Part shown: in pieces, positions 46,092-55,722 of the stretch
How positions within the stretch are numbered: position 1 is the stretch's first letter
How the letters are laid out: every line of letters begins with the position of its first letter
Source: Oryza sativa Japonica Group
Taxonomy: Eukaryota > Streptophyta > Magnoliopsida > Poales > Poaceae
Assembly: GCF_034140825.1 (NCBI RefSeq)
Contig: NC_089035.1
Coordinates: 30,621,001-30,685,000 of the forward strand
Reading direction: 5' to 3'
Length of the DNA: 64,000 bases
Translations under genes and position numbers: made by a program
Notes under the pieces: model-generated
The model's input: the letters and a program-made list of their open reading frames with translations, nothing else
Database searches by the model: none
What the model was told of the DNA's origin: nothing

Positions 46092-46291
46092 TATGGAATT
46101 AGTGTTGTCAAACTTTAGATTAGGTCCATCAACGGACTGTTTGGTAAACATGTTCCATTTCGTTCCAATCCAATTATTTTTCAAATGGTGTTACTCATGT
46201 GTGCCCCCTTCTCTTTCCCACCCTCTTTGATGATGTAAACTAACTAGTATTAATCAATTGTGTGCATCTTCGGTATCAAATCTTTTAGTCA

Positions 46292-47033
46292 TGTTGGGAC
46301 AAAATCCAACAAGTATGCGTGTATTTCTCTCTGTATTGGATGCCTCAACCGCGGGCAACGTTTACACATTTATATGGAGTGTACAAAGAGGAAATTACAT
46401 TGCTACCCACATTGCTGGCTAATCTAAGTGGTTGGCCGGTGGGCCAGCCTGACGGCCATCGGGTAAATTCCCTGGTGACAGGAGGGCTGCGCCCATTAAG
46501 GAAGCGGCGCATGTTCCCGAGGGTGCCCGCTATTACCCGGATAAAGCCATGCTCCGGGTAATAGCGTGCGCCATCTCGCCATCGTCAGTGGTGTCAGAGG
46601 TGGTTGGCGGCGTGTAGTACGTATTTATGCCATCCCACTGAGCGTCCAGTCCTCCATCTCAAGCCTAGGGCTCTTGAAGCCCTGGTTTCCTCCGGGGCAG
46701 CAGTTAGCCCTGGAGGCCTTGATAGGCCTCCGAAGTCCTTATACGGCTTCGGAGGCCACGGAGCGCTCCGGAGGCCTTGGTCAATTCCGGAGCCCCTGGG
46801 TAGCTCCGGAAGCCTCAAACAGCTCCGGAGCCTACGGGAGGCTCCGGATGCCTTGGCTGCCTCCGGAGCCTCAAGCGGGCTCCGGAAGCCTTGGTTGGCC
46901 CCAGAGCCTCTAAATTGCTCCGGAGCCTAGGGTAGTAGCCATCTTTAGTCATTTTCCTAGGGTGGATGGCTCCGTTGAAGCTCGGTTCGTCTTTCGGAGG
47001 CTTGCTCCTTTACCCGGAGCCATTCCCCCAACA
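46292..47033. mobile_element. Solo LTR, about 742 bp
   Basis: It begins TGTTGGG and ends CCCAACA, and is flanked by the 5-bp direct repeat AGTCA (46287-46291 and 47034-47038). No internal retrotransposon sequence is present, so it is a solo LTR left by recombination. Its right half holds many diverged CTCCGGAGCCT units. Family unknown. The perfect short flanks suggest moderate or young age. The site is empty beside copies D and G. Confidence 0.8.
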
Positions 47034-47297
47034 AGTCATATGGTTTTTTTTTGTTGCACATATCTTTTGTCTTGATTTATTTTCTAAAGAGTTCGTGAAA
47101 CTTTGATCTATATATTTTAACTATTAGATTTTTTATGAATGAAAGTTGCATATTTATATTTGTGAAGCTACATACTTCAATAATGTAACATATTTTTCAA
47201 GTATTTATTTATTTTTGCTAAAAAGAGTTCAAAACTAAATTATTTCAAGAACAGAGATATCTATTAACTTATTAAAGTAACAGAAAAAGGGAAAACT

Positions 47298-47673
47298 ATT
47301 CTAATCCCTCGAGGGGATGTTCCCTCGTTTGCTTAAAAACCATCTAAACGGTTATGAAAAATTCTGGAAAAATTTGACAACATTCATACAACACATATAT
47401 ACAACTCCACAAAATATTAAGTCCAAACTTAACTCACAAGTCAAGATATAAAAAAAGGCAAATTTAGCGTATGAATAGTATCGTACTGTTTATATCTAAA
47501 TTTATCTTTTATGTTTCTTGATGTGTAGATCGAATTTGAACATGAATTTTGGTGGACTAGTAGGTACCATTATACTCTATATTGTCAATTGTTTTCAGAA
47601 TTTTTCACAACTATTTGCATCGAATTTAAAAGAAAAAGGTATACGAGGGGATATCCTCTCGATGGATTAGAAT
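47298..47673. mobile_element. MITE, about 376 bp
   Basis: The inverted ends ATTCTAATCCCTCGAGGGGA and TCCTCTCGATGGATTAGAAT are about 33 bases long with mismatches. It abuts the Helitron that follows. Confidence 0.65.
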
Positions 47674-48692
47674 CCACTCCCTAGAAAAAGGAGCCTCCAC
47701 GTTCTCTCACGGCTTAGAAATTCTCATATTAATCGGAGAAAAAGAAAAACAGTAAGGAATATTAGAAGAGGAGACTAGAGTCCATATAGAAATACAATTT
47801 AGAAATAGTTAAAATTCGGAATTAAAAAATAAGTAATATTGGAAGAGGAGACTAGAGTCCATATAGAAATCCAATTTATAAATAACTGAAATTCGGAATT
47901 AAAAAATAAAGAATATTAGAAGAAGAGTATAGAGTCCATATAGAAATACAATTAAGATATAATAGAAATTTGGAATTAAAAATAAGGAATATTAGAAGTG
48001 AGTATTGAGTCCATATAGAAATACAATTAAGAAATAATAGAAATTCGGAATTAAAAATAAGGAATATTAGAATTAGAGTATAGAGTCCATATAGGAATTT
48101 AAAACTAACTAAAATTTAGAATAAATAAAATAAAATTAAAAATTTAGTTTAGAGTTCGCATAAAAATACAATTTACAAATAACTAAAATTCGAAATTAAA
48201 AAAAACATGGAAAGAAGAGTCTAAAGTCATTATAGGAATACAATTTAAAAGTAACTGAAATTCGAAATTAAAAATTAAAGAATATTGAAAGATGACTTTA
48301 GAGTCCACATAGAAATACAATTAGAAATAATAAAAATTCAGAATTAAAAATAAATAATATTGGGAGAAAAGCCTAGAGTCTATATAGAAATACAATTTAC
48401 AGGTAATGAAAATCCAGAATTTAAAATATATATATAAAGACGAGTCTAGTGTCTATATGAATATAATTTACGAATAACTAAAATTTGATATTAAAAATAA
48501 TTAATAACTAGCACATATATAAAATACAATATGAATATTACACATTAGTAGTTTCGTAAAGTTAGTATAAAATTTAAAATTATGTTGTCTTCTTAATATA
48601 TTTGAATAATATATTGAGAAAACATATATGCTATTATATGAGATAAAATGTAATGATGCTAGCCGCGCAATCTGCGCGGGCCACCATGCTAG
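47674..48692 (+). mobile_element. Helitron, non-autonomous, about 1 kb
   Basis: The 3' end has the hairpin-forming GCCGCGCAATCTGCGCGGGC, then CTAG followed by T. The left part shares TTAGAAATTCTCATATTAATC with the 5' region of the Helitrons at 26-30 kb. The interior is an AT-rich array of diverged units containing AGAGTCCATATAGAAATAC at irregular spacing. The exact 5' end is uncertain. Confidence 0.65.
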
Positions 48693-48919
48693 TTATAAAT
48701 ATGGCTAAAAGGAGCCACTATGTTCATTCTTGAGGCTTAAAAAAATTACCATGTTAAATAAATTAAAAATAAATATATGTGTAATCTATGCTGATGGGAC
48801 TAAATTATAGTGGATTGATTGATCGCTACATATGTATAAGAAATAATTTTAAATAAAGGGATAAGTCCGAGTTACCATCTAATATATCATATTTTGCCAC
48901 TTTTGTCTTGAAACTATCT

Positions 48920-49105
48920 AGGGCTTGTTCAGATTGTAGACAAAATAAATCTATGCCAAAATTTAGTAAGTTGGCAATATTACCAAAATTTTAGCAAGAT
49001 TTCTTATGTATTTACCAAATTTGGCAACAAACTAAACGCATACATTTTTTTTACAACTTTAAAATAAAATAATATAGTTGAAAATAGCATCAATCTGAAC
49101 AGCCC
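48920..49105. mobile_element. MITE, about 186 bp
   Basis: GGGCTTGTTCAGATTG and CAATCTGAACAGCCCC are inverted ends, and the interior has ATTTACCAAATTTGGCAACA. A second copy lies at 54672-54850. Confidence 0.65.
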
Positions 49106-49528
49106 CTTACTTTACCCATCCCCTTGGTTCAAACCAACCCTATAATTTTTCGTCTATGTGATGCTTACATGATGATCCAGTCAGCCAATAATATTTTAAA
49201 GAAATGGTCGGTTTTCATCTACGTGGTGCTTATATGGTGGTCCAATCAGGCAACAAAATTTTAAATAAATGATAGGACCCATGCATCAATCTTTCTTCTC
49301 CTTCTAGCAGTCTAGATCCTGGGGCATTTGACTATTTACCACCCACAATCTATGACATGTGGATTCAGTAGTAAATTCTTAATTGCCACTTGTAAAAATG
49401 GTAAATAGTTAAATATCTCTATTGCAGTTGCAACCTCAAGCGTGCTTGCCGCCCTCCAAGATCTCCACAAACTAACTGCCTCGGGTGTCTCCTCCTTGAT
49501 CTTCGGAGTTCAGTGGCTTGTTAGCTCA

Positions 49529-49677
49529 GGTTGAGTTTAGCTCCAAACTTTTTTTTTCAAACTTTCAACTTTTCCATCATATCAAAACTTTCCTACACAC
49601 ATAAACTTCCAACTTTTCCGTTACATCGTTCCAATTTCAACCAAACTTTTAATTTTGGTGTGAACTAAACACACCCT
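49529..49677. mobile_element. Short MITE, about 150 bp
   Basis: GGTTGAGTTTAGCTCC and GAACTAAACACACC are imperfect inverted ends, and the interior repeats CTTCCAACTTTTCCG-like phrases. I recognise it as an abundant rice repeat type. Confidence 0.55.
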
Positions 49678-49679
49678 TC

Positions 49680-50610
49680 AATAGTTTTGAACGGTAACTG
49701 CCATAGAGGGTTAGTTTTATCTGCAATATCTATTGATATTGTAAAACTCTTGCCTAAAAAAAATATCGTCAACCTCCGGCAAGTTCCACCTTCCATTTCC
49801 GCACATCCATGTGGTTGTACTACTGCTGTTTTGGTCCAGATTTTTGTTTTAAATCTTTGTAGTCCTCAGGACCTCTGCCACTGGACATGCATCTCTTCTA
49901 CAAATACTTCCCCTTTCCACAGCCTTCTCGACATGTGATGATTTCTATATGTCAGTGGCATCTATACTCCAAATTTAAAAATAACCGATGTAAAATAGAC
50001 CACGAATTTATTATCTTGATAAAGTAATAGAAAATAAAGTCACCAATGTTTGCTCTTATAGCTTAGAAATTTATGCATTAATCAGATCTAAGTCATTGAT
50101 TAAAGTGTGTGTCAAGAGTATGACGGACTAGATTAAAACTGAGTTCAAGTAGGAATATAATTTAAAATAAGATTAAAAAGAATCCATATTGATCACAATG
50201 TATAATCCAAGTTGACATACAATTTAAAATATAGAATGCATGAAAAATAGTGTATCAGAAAAGGAGTGTTAAGTATATGAGAAGAGGACACAAAATTCTT
50301 ATATATAATATCATTCAAGTTTTTATGTGTATATTATATATTATTCTCAAGAATGAATTTATTAATCATGTATTATCGTCAAGTTACATCTAAATATAAA
50401 CTTTAGCTTTCAAATCATCTATTAAAATATGTTTATTTGTAAAATCATGGTGATTAAGTTACGATTAACAATTGGTCGAGATGTTGATAAAATGCTATTT
50501 TTTAATGTTTGTGATTTTATAATGGTTTACGTATGTAACATGTGCTCGAAAATATGGTTTCTTAGTTGTTAATGGGCAACCGTTGCTTGTGGTTGGAGGG
50601 GCGTACGTTG
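49680..50610. other. AT-rich repeat-like DNA, no gene
   Basis: Phrases such as TAGGAATATAATTTAAAATA resemble the interiors of the Helitrons in this window, but the ends are not clear. Confidence 0.35.
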
Positions 50611-50617
50611 TTGCCTT

Positions 50618-50852
50618 GTTGGTGATCACTCTCTTGGCCTGTCCCATTTCTGCCCATTGAAGCGTCTCTGCATCTCCACTAGAACATGGAAAATTCTGTC
50701 ACAAGTCCTGGAGAAGAAAGAGCTGCAAAAGATGCTTGATCACCTGCAAAGCATAGTTTCAGACATGCAGGAGTTTGCTGTGCTTATGAGCAGCTACCCT
50801 CGTATGAGTCGCCAGCCTTATGGCAGCTACTTGTTGCTGGAAAACTGCATGT
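50618..50852 (+). pseudogene. Remnant 2 of the NB-ARC-like family (internal piece)
   Basis: An open piece reads KRLCISTRTWKILSQVLEKK and continues to SYLLLENCM, corresponding to about residues 97-173 of copy G, its closest relative (TWKILSQV and QPYGSY are shared). It lacks the start and everything from the NB-ARC opening onward. Just beyond its end lie a Stowaway element and the promoter block of copy F. This suggests a deletion or unequal exchange that removed the rest of a former gene. Confidence 0.85.
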
Positions 50853-50876
50853 CTCTCGGCCTTTGTACATTTACTA

Positions 50877-51113
50877 CTCCCTTCGATTCTATAATAATTA
50901 TGTTTTAAACAAAGTTAAGATCAAACTTTTATAACTTTGACCATTAATAATTTTAAAAATATTTAGTTTAAAAAAACTAGAACAACATATATAGATTTGT
51001 CTTTCAAAACACTACAATAAAAGTAAACATACATTTATTTAATATATGTATTATAATAGAAAAATAAGGTAGACCGTATTAATTGTTTAAAACGTTAATT
51101 AAATTGAAAGTAG
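50877..51113. mobile_element. Stowaway-like MITE in the copy F promoter block
   Basis: It starts CTCCCTTCGATTCTATAATA and is flanked by TA. It interrupts the family promoter block right before ATTCTAAGG, the same TA that holds the element upstream of copy G. Confidence 0.6.
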
Positions 51114-51150
51114 TAATTCTAAGGTCTAGCACATGCACTGAAAATCACCT
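51114..51150 (+). promoter_or_regulatory. Family promoter block, copy F
   Basis: TAATTCTAAGGTCTAGCACA then TGCACTGAAAATCACC. It is about 470 bases from the ATG, of which 236 are a Stowaway insertion. Confidence 0.55.
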
Positions 51151-51193
51151 ACCCATAACGAGCCTTTCGTTGACCACCTACCGATGACTAATA

Positions 51194-51429
51194 CTCCATC
51201 CGTCCCTAAATATTTGTTACCGTTGACTTTTTAAAATATATTTAACCATTCATCTTATTTTAAAAAATAAGTAATTATTAATTATTTTCCTATCATTTGA
51301 TTCATTGTTAAATATACTACTACTACTACTCAAGTTTTTCAATAATATTCATAAAAGTTTTTGAATAATATGAACACTTAAATATGTTTAAAAAAATCAA
51401 CGACGTCAAGTATTTAGGAACAAAGGGAG
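51194..51429. mobile_element. Stowaway-like MITE between promoter block and copy F
   Basis: CTCCATCCGTCCCTAAATAT and TATTTAGGAACAAAGGGAG are inverted ends, flanked by TA. An (ACT)n run sits in the interior. Confidence 0.75.
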
Positions 51430-51583
51430 TACTAATTGTGCAGTCAATGAACGACCTAGACAGCGGCCTTGCAATACTATGCAATTCAACAGCAACACGG
51501 CAAGTGGCAACTCCTTGTGGCTAGCCTTTTGTATAAGACAACAGGTGCACCTAATTGGTTTCTTCTAATCACAAAATCTCACC

Positions 51584-53086
51584 ATGGACGCCTTCTTCTC
51601 TGCTGTTCTTGGTGATCTTCTCAGCAGGTCCATATCCTTCACGATTGACAGATACTACCGGCAGCATCAGGGTGTGGAGGAGAATCTACGGAAGTTACAC
51701 CGCATGTTGCTGCGGATCCAAGCCATCGTTGAGGAGGCACATGGGAGGCAGATCACGAACCAAGCTATGCTGCTTCAGCTTAGGATGGTGAGAGCCGTGA
51801 TGTACAGAGGCTACTACTTCCTTGATAATTTCAGGTACCGAACTGTTCAAGCGCATGCTCAAGATGAGGTGGGTGATCGCTCTCTTGGCCTGTCCCCTTT
51901 CAGCCAATTTAAGCGGTTTTGTTTCTCCACTAGAACAAGGAAAATTGCATCCGAAGTTTTGGACCAGAAGGAGTTGCAGAAGATGCTTGGTCACCTAGAA
52001 AACATTGTTTCAGACATGCAGGAGTTTGTTGCGTTTGTGAGTTGCTACCCTCATATGAGTCGTCAACCTTATTGCAGCTACTTGTTGCTAGAAAACTGCA
52101 TGTTTGGTCGCCAGATAGAACAGGAGAGGATCATCAACTTCTTGCTAGAACCAAATCATCCTAGTGCAAAAGGCATTAATGTGCTTCCGATAATTGGACC
52201 GGGCAGGGTAGGAAAGAGCACTCTTGTTGAGCATGTCTGTCATGATGAACGGGTGCGTAAATACTTCTCCATGATTGTTTTATGTAGCGCAGATAGTATT
52301 GGGGGTGGTTTTCTTACAGACACCGGTCTAATCAAACATCGAAATCCTACCTCAACTGGACAATCATTGGTTATCATTGAACTTGCTGATGATGATATGG
52401 ACGACAGAACATGGGCAAGAATATTGCACAACCTAAGAGGAGAGCACATAACACCTGTGAGTAAGATCATATTAACGAGCCGATCAGACAAGATAAGGGC
52501 TTTTGGAACAACAGAAGCACTTCATTTAGATTTTCTTCCAAAAGAAGCATTTTGGTATTTCTTCAAGACGATTGCTTTTGGGAGCAGGAATCCCGAAGAA
52601 GAGCCAAAGCTAGCATCCATTTGTATGGAGATCGCGACCTTGGTGAAGGGATCTTTCATGGCAACACACGTCATTGGTGGCATACTCAGGTCTAATCTTA
52701 GTGCTCAATTCTGGTGCAGGTTTCTCAAATGCTTCAGGCATTACACAGACATGCATATCTCCGTGCTAGGAGAACACCCAAGCGACGCGTATACAAAAAC
52801 AAGTGGACTTACTTACATTTGGACATCTAGAAATATGAGTGTTGTCGCAGCGACATATAGCCTCCATCAAGCAAGTTCTGCTCAGCTGGCTGATCTATCC
52901 CCAATTCTATCAAATGATGTTCTTACCGGAGACGTTGAGCCTCCGGAGAAATTTGATGCCCTGGAGTGGCGATCTAGCATACCTCCTTACTACAACTATA
53001 TTTCGCATTACGAGATACTTGCACAACCACCGGATATGCTGCCTAAAAGGAAGCGGTCCCGGTCGCTCTCAGAAGGTTTGGTTTAA
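51584..53086 (+). CDS. LRR-less NB-ARC-like protein, copy F, 500 aa
   Basis: The start MDAFFSAVLGDLLSRSISFT is in the context TCACCATGGAC. Counted positions: Rx_N-like region 1-90; NCMFGRQIEQERI 171-183; P-loop GPGRVGKST 205-213; Walker B position SLVIIELADD 261-270; SKIILTSRS 293-301; FLPKEAFWYFFKTIAFGS 317-334; GLPL replacement KGSFMATHVIGGIL 355-368; unique C-terminal part about 375-480 with FDALEWRSSIPPYYNYI; basic tail PKRKRSR 487-493, followed by SLSEGLV. No LRR is seen: the family ends where the ARC2 subdomain and LRR would follow. The gene is complete. Biochemical role unknown. Confidence 0.88.
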   Translation: MDAFFSAVLGDLLSRSISFTIDRYYRQHQGVEENLRKLHRMLLRIQAIVEEAHGRQITNQAMLLQLRMVRAVMYRGYYFLDNFRYRTVQAHAQDEVGDRSLGLSPFSQFKRFCFSTRTRKIASEVLDQKELQKMLGHLENIVSDMQEFVAFVSCYPHMSRQPYCSYLLLENCMFGRQIEQERIINFLLEPNHPSAKGINVLPIIGPGRVGKSTLVEHVCHDERVRKYFSMIVLCSADSIGGGFLTDTGLIKHRNPTSTGQSLVIIELADDDMDDRTWARILHNLRGEHITPVSKIILTSRSDKIRAFGTTEALHLDFLPKEAFWYFFKTIAFGSRNPEEEPKLASICMEIATLVKGSFMATHVIGGILRSNLSAQFWCRFLKCFRHYTDMHISVLGEHPSDAYTKTSGLTYIWTSRNMSVVAATYSLHQASSAQLADLSPILSNDVLTGDVEPPEKFDALEWRSSIPPYYNYISHYEILAQPPDMLPKRKRSRSLSEGLV

Positions 53087-53321
53087 TCTAGAATCATATG
53101 AGGTTTAAGCAACAGACGGAGTTGGCAACTTTGTTGATTCACTTAGCCAGTTGTTTTAGCAATTAGCATGGAGTTTGTCCAATGTAATTTCCCTTTCTGA
53201 CAATGTAAACTAAACTAAACTTCTATGACTTTTGAAGTTGATGTGTAGTACTCCCTCCATCTCACCATCTCAAAATACAGGACTGAAGCACAACCCCTTT
53301 TTTTTCATGTCTTATATTGGC

Positions 53322-53740
53322 CACTACTAAAATGGTATTTTTGCATGCATCCAAAAGCTATTTTTGCATGCGGTTGAACCGTCCGTCTGCCAGGAGATGA
53401 TTGCAATCGCTATTTTTTCATGCGAATGGCGCACCCACATGGAAAAATTGTTTTTTGGCAAGCGGGTGCTTGTCGTCGTCGTAGTCTGCCACTGCTCGTC
53501 GTCTCCGTCGTCGAGTCCCGCCAGCTCATCGTTGTTGTCGTCGTCACTCCTCCTTGCGCCTCTACCACTATCCCTCCGCACCCCGATGGATTCACTGGAT
53601 CTGCCCATCATGGCGCCACATTCACCACTGATCCCTTGCTGCCCGGTCCCACTCGAGCCCGCCGTCGGTCGCTCCTACTCAAGGTCCCCGTTGCCGCTCG
53701 CTCCGCACGAGGATGCCACCAGATATACTCATCAATTATT
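53322..53740. mobile_element. CACTA-type transposon fragment
   Basis: It begins CACTACTAAAATGG and carries subterminal copies of GCTATTTTTGCATGCGGTTG-like units, typical of CACTA ends. A GC-rich interior with CGTCGTC runs follows. No matching right end was found. A partial Stowaway end (CTCCCTCCATCTC) lies just before it at about 53252. Confidence 0.5.
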
Positions 53741-54660
53741 TTAAGTAGAAATACAACTTAAAATAACTGAAATTTGGATTAAAATAAAGAAAATAAAAAG
53801 AACCATATTGAACCCAACATATAATACAAGTAGAAATACGATTTAAAGTATCTGAAATTTGAATAACAAATAAAAATAAGAAGAGTCCATGTAGAACATA
53901 ATATGAAATTAATTGAAATTCGGAATAAAAATATAATAAAATCATCAATTTGATTACAGTACAAATTCCAAGTTAAAAATTATTAAAACTCAAAATGAAT
54001 AAAATAATATGTAACAAGTGTCCTTGCCAAATGTGGAGTATATAATTGGAAGAACTATAGTATAACTATTTTTTTGTCGGCAATTTTTTTTGGGAATCAA
54101 CACCTAAACCCTAACTCTAAACCTTTCGAATTATGGGCCATTGAATTTGCTCCAAGATTCATGCAAATGGGGGCGTCGGAAAAAATGCAATGGGGCAGCC
54201 AGGAAGAATAGAACACGCAACCTAAGATTTGCGTGCGTGCGCCTTCACAAGTGAACCAGCACCTCGTTTTGATTTCTTCTGTACAAGTTATATACCGGTT
54301 ACAATATAACTACGTACAAGTTATATATCGGTTACAATATAACTATAATCAAGTTATAATGTAATTATACTAGTTTATAATTATAGTTACATTTGAAAGT
54401 TTTTCTATTGAAAGTTATATTGGTACTTCAATTTATATAAGAAACTAGGACTAAATATAAAGATTTTGTCAAATGCTCAACAAGTTAGCGGCGCATAAAT
54501 CATGTTAGTCAACCAAGTTTGTTCAGTGGTCGTTGGTGGTGAAAAAGAAATTTAGTGTTTTTTTGCCTTTGGTTATATATTGAGCCTTGCTGGCATTTGT
54601 ATGTGTAATGAAATGTGGTCAAGAAAAACATGAAACGCAAGTGGCTTTTCTGGCAGTCAA
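53741..54660. other. AT-rich repeat DNA with a 34-bp tandem repeat
   Basis: 53741-54000 resembles the interior of the Helitrons in this window. At about 54282-54349 two tandem units contain GTACAAGTTATATA and CGGTTACAATATAACTA. The phrase ATAGTTACATTTGAAAGTTT near 54382 recurs beyond copy G near 58457, another trace of block duplication. No gene is seen. Confidence 0.4.
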
Positions 54661-54671
54661 GGAAACATGGA

Positions 54672-54850
54672 GGGACTGGTCAAATTGTAGCTAAAATAAA
54701 TCTTACCTGGTAAGATGGTAATATTATCAAAATTTTGGCACGATTTCTTATATATTTACCAAATTTGGCAACAAACTAAACATAGATATTTTTTTGGCAA
54801 CTTTACTAAAAAATAGCATGGTTGAAAATGGCATCAAAGTGAACAGGCCC
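54672..54850. mobile_element. Second copy of the 48.9-kb MITE
   Basis: The interior ATTTACCAAATTTGGCAACA and the end GTGAACAGGCCC match 48920-49105. The left end is diverged. Confidence 0.6.
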
Positions 54851-54858
54851 GAAACATA

Positions 54859-55085
54859 CTCCTCCCTCTCATTTCAAGTGTAATTGTAGGTTTCCGTATC
54901 TAAGGTTTGACCATCCGTCTTATTTAAAAAATTTATGAGAAAATAAAAAAAGTCACGTATAAAGTACTATTTATATTTTATCATCTAATAACAATAAAAA
55001 TACTAATCATAAAAAAATTCAGATAAGACAGACGGTCAAATATAGTACACGGAAACACACACCTGCACTTAAAAAGGGATAGAAG
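54859..55085. mobile_element. Stowaway-like MITE
   Basis: CTCCTCCCTCTCATTTCAAG and CACTTAAAAAGGGATAGAAG are degenerate inverted ends, flanked by TA. Confidence 0.6.
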
Positions 55086-55163
55086 TAAATGGTAGGAAGT
55101 AGATGATTATTTATCACCTAAACTAGATAACTGCTTACTTCCGAAGTGAGCTGGTATTTGCTA

Positions 55164-55413
55164 CTCCCTCCGTTTCATATTATATATCATTTAATTTTTT
55201 TATTAGTCAAACTTATTAAAGTTTAATTAAGTTTGTAACAAAATATAATAATATTTTTAATACAAAGTAAATATTATATTAAGTTATATTCAATATCAAA
55301 TTTAATGGGACTAATTTGTTGTCGTAGATCTTCATGTTTTTTCTATAAGTTTGATCAAAGTTAAAGTTAAAGAAATTTAACTTAAAAAAAAGTCAAACGA
55401 ACGGAGGGGGCAG
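55164..55413. mobile_element. Stowaway-like MITE in the copy G promoter block
   Basis: CTCCCTCCGTTTCATATTAT and GAACGGAGGGGGCAG are the ends, flanked by TA. It splits TTTGCTA from ATTCTAAGG in the family promoter block. Confidence 0.75.
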
Positions 55414-55450
55414 TAATTCTAAGGTCTGACACATGCTATGAAAATCAGTG
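55414..55450 (+). promoter_or_regulatory. Family promoter block, copy G
   Basis: TAATTCTAAGGTCTGACACA then TGCTATGAAAATCAGTG, about 310 bases from the ATG. Confidence 0.55.
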
Positions 55451-55722
55451 GCCAGTCTAACAGGACAAATTGTGCAGTCACAATGGAAAGTCTGAAACCG
55501 ACATTGCAGGCGCCGTCAATGATGAATGAACAACTGTATTGCATATACTCCAGAGTTCTAGACCGCGGGTCTTGCAATCCACTTCTTCTTCTTTTTTTTC
55601 TTTTTCTTCTTTCCGACTCTTCCATCAAAGACTCTTGCAAATGCAGTTCAACATCGACAAGATAGCATGTGGCTAGCTTCCCTGCCTCACTGCACACCTT
55701 CTTCCAATCACAACACCCCACC

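Noticed and set aside
46566-46930. Overlapping 74-115-codon frames near 46.6-46.9 kb
   Set aside because: They lie in the repeat-built half of the solo LTR, and the CTCCGGAGCCT units create open frames by composition.
47674-48530. CRISPR-like regularity of the repeated phrases
   Set aside because: Spacing and unit sequence are irregular, the host is a plant, and the Helitron terminus explains the element.
53364-53761. Overlapping frames around 53.4-53.7 kb on both strands
   Set aside because: They sit in a CACTA-type fragment with CGTCGTC runs and have no recognisable product.
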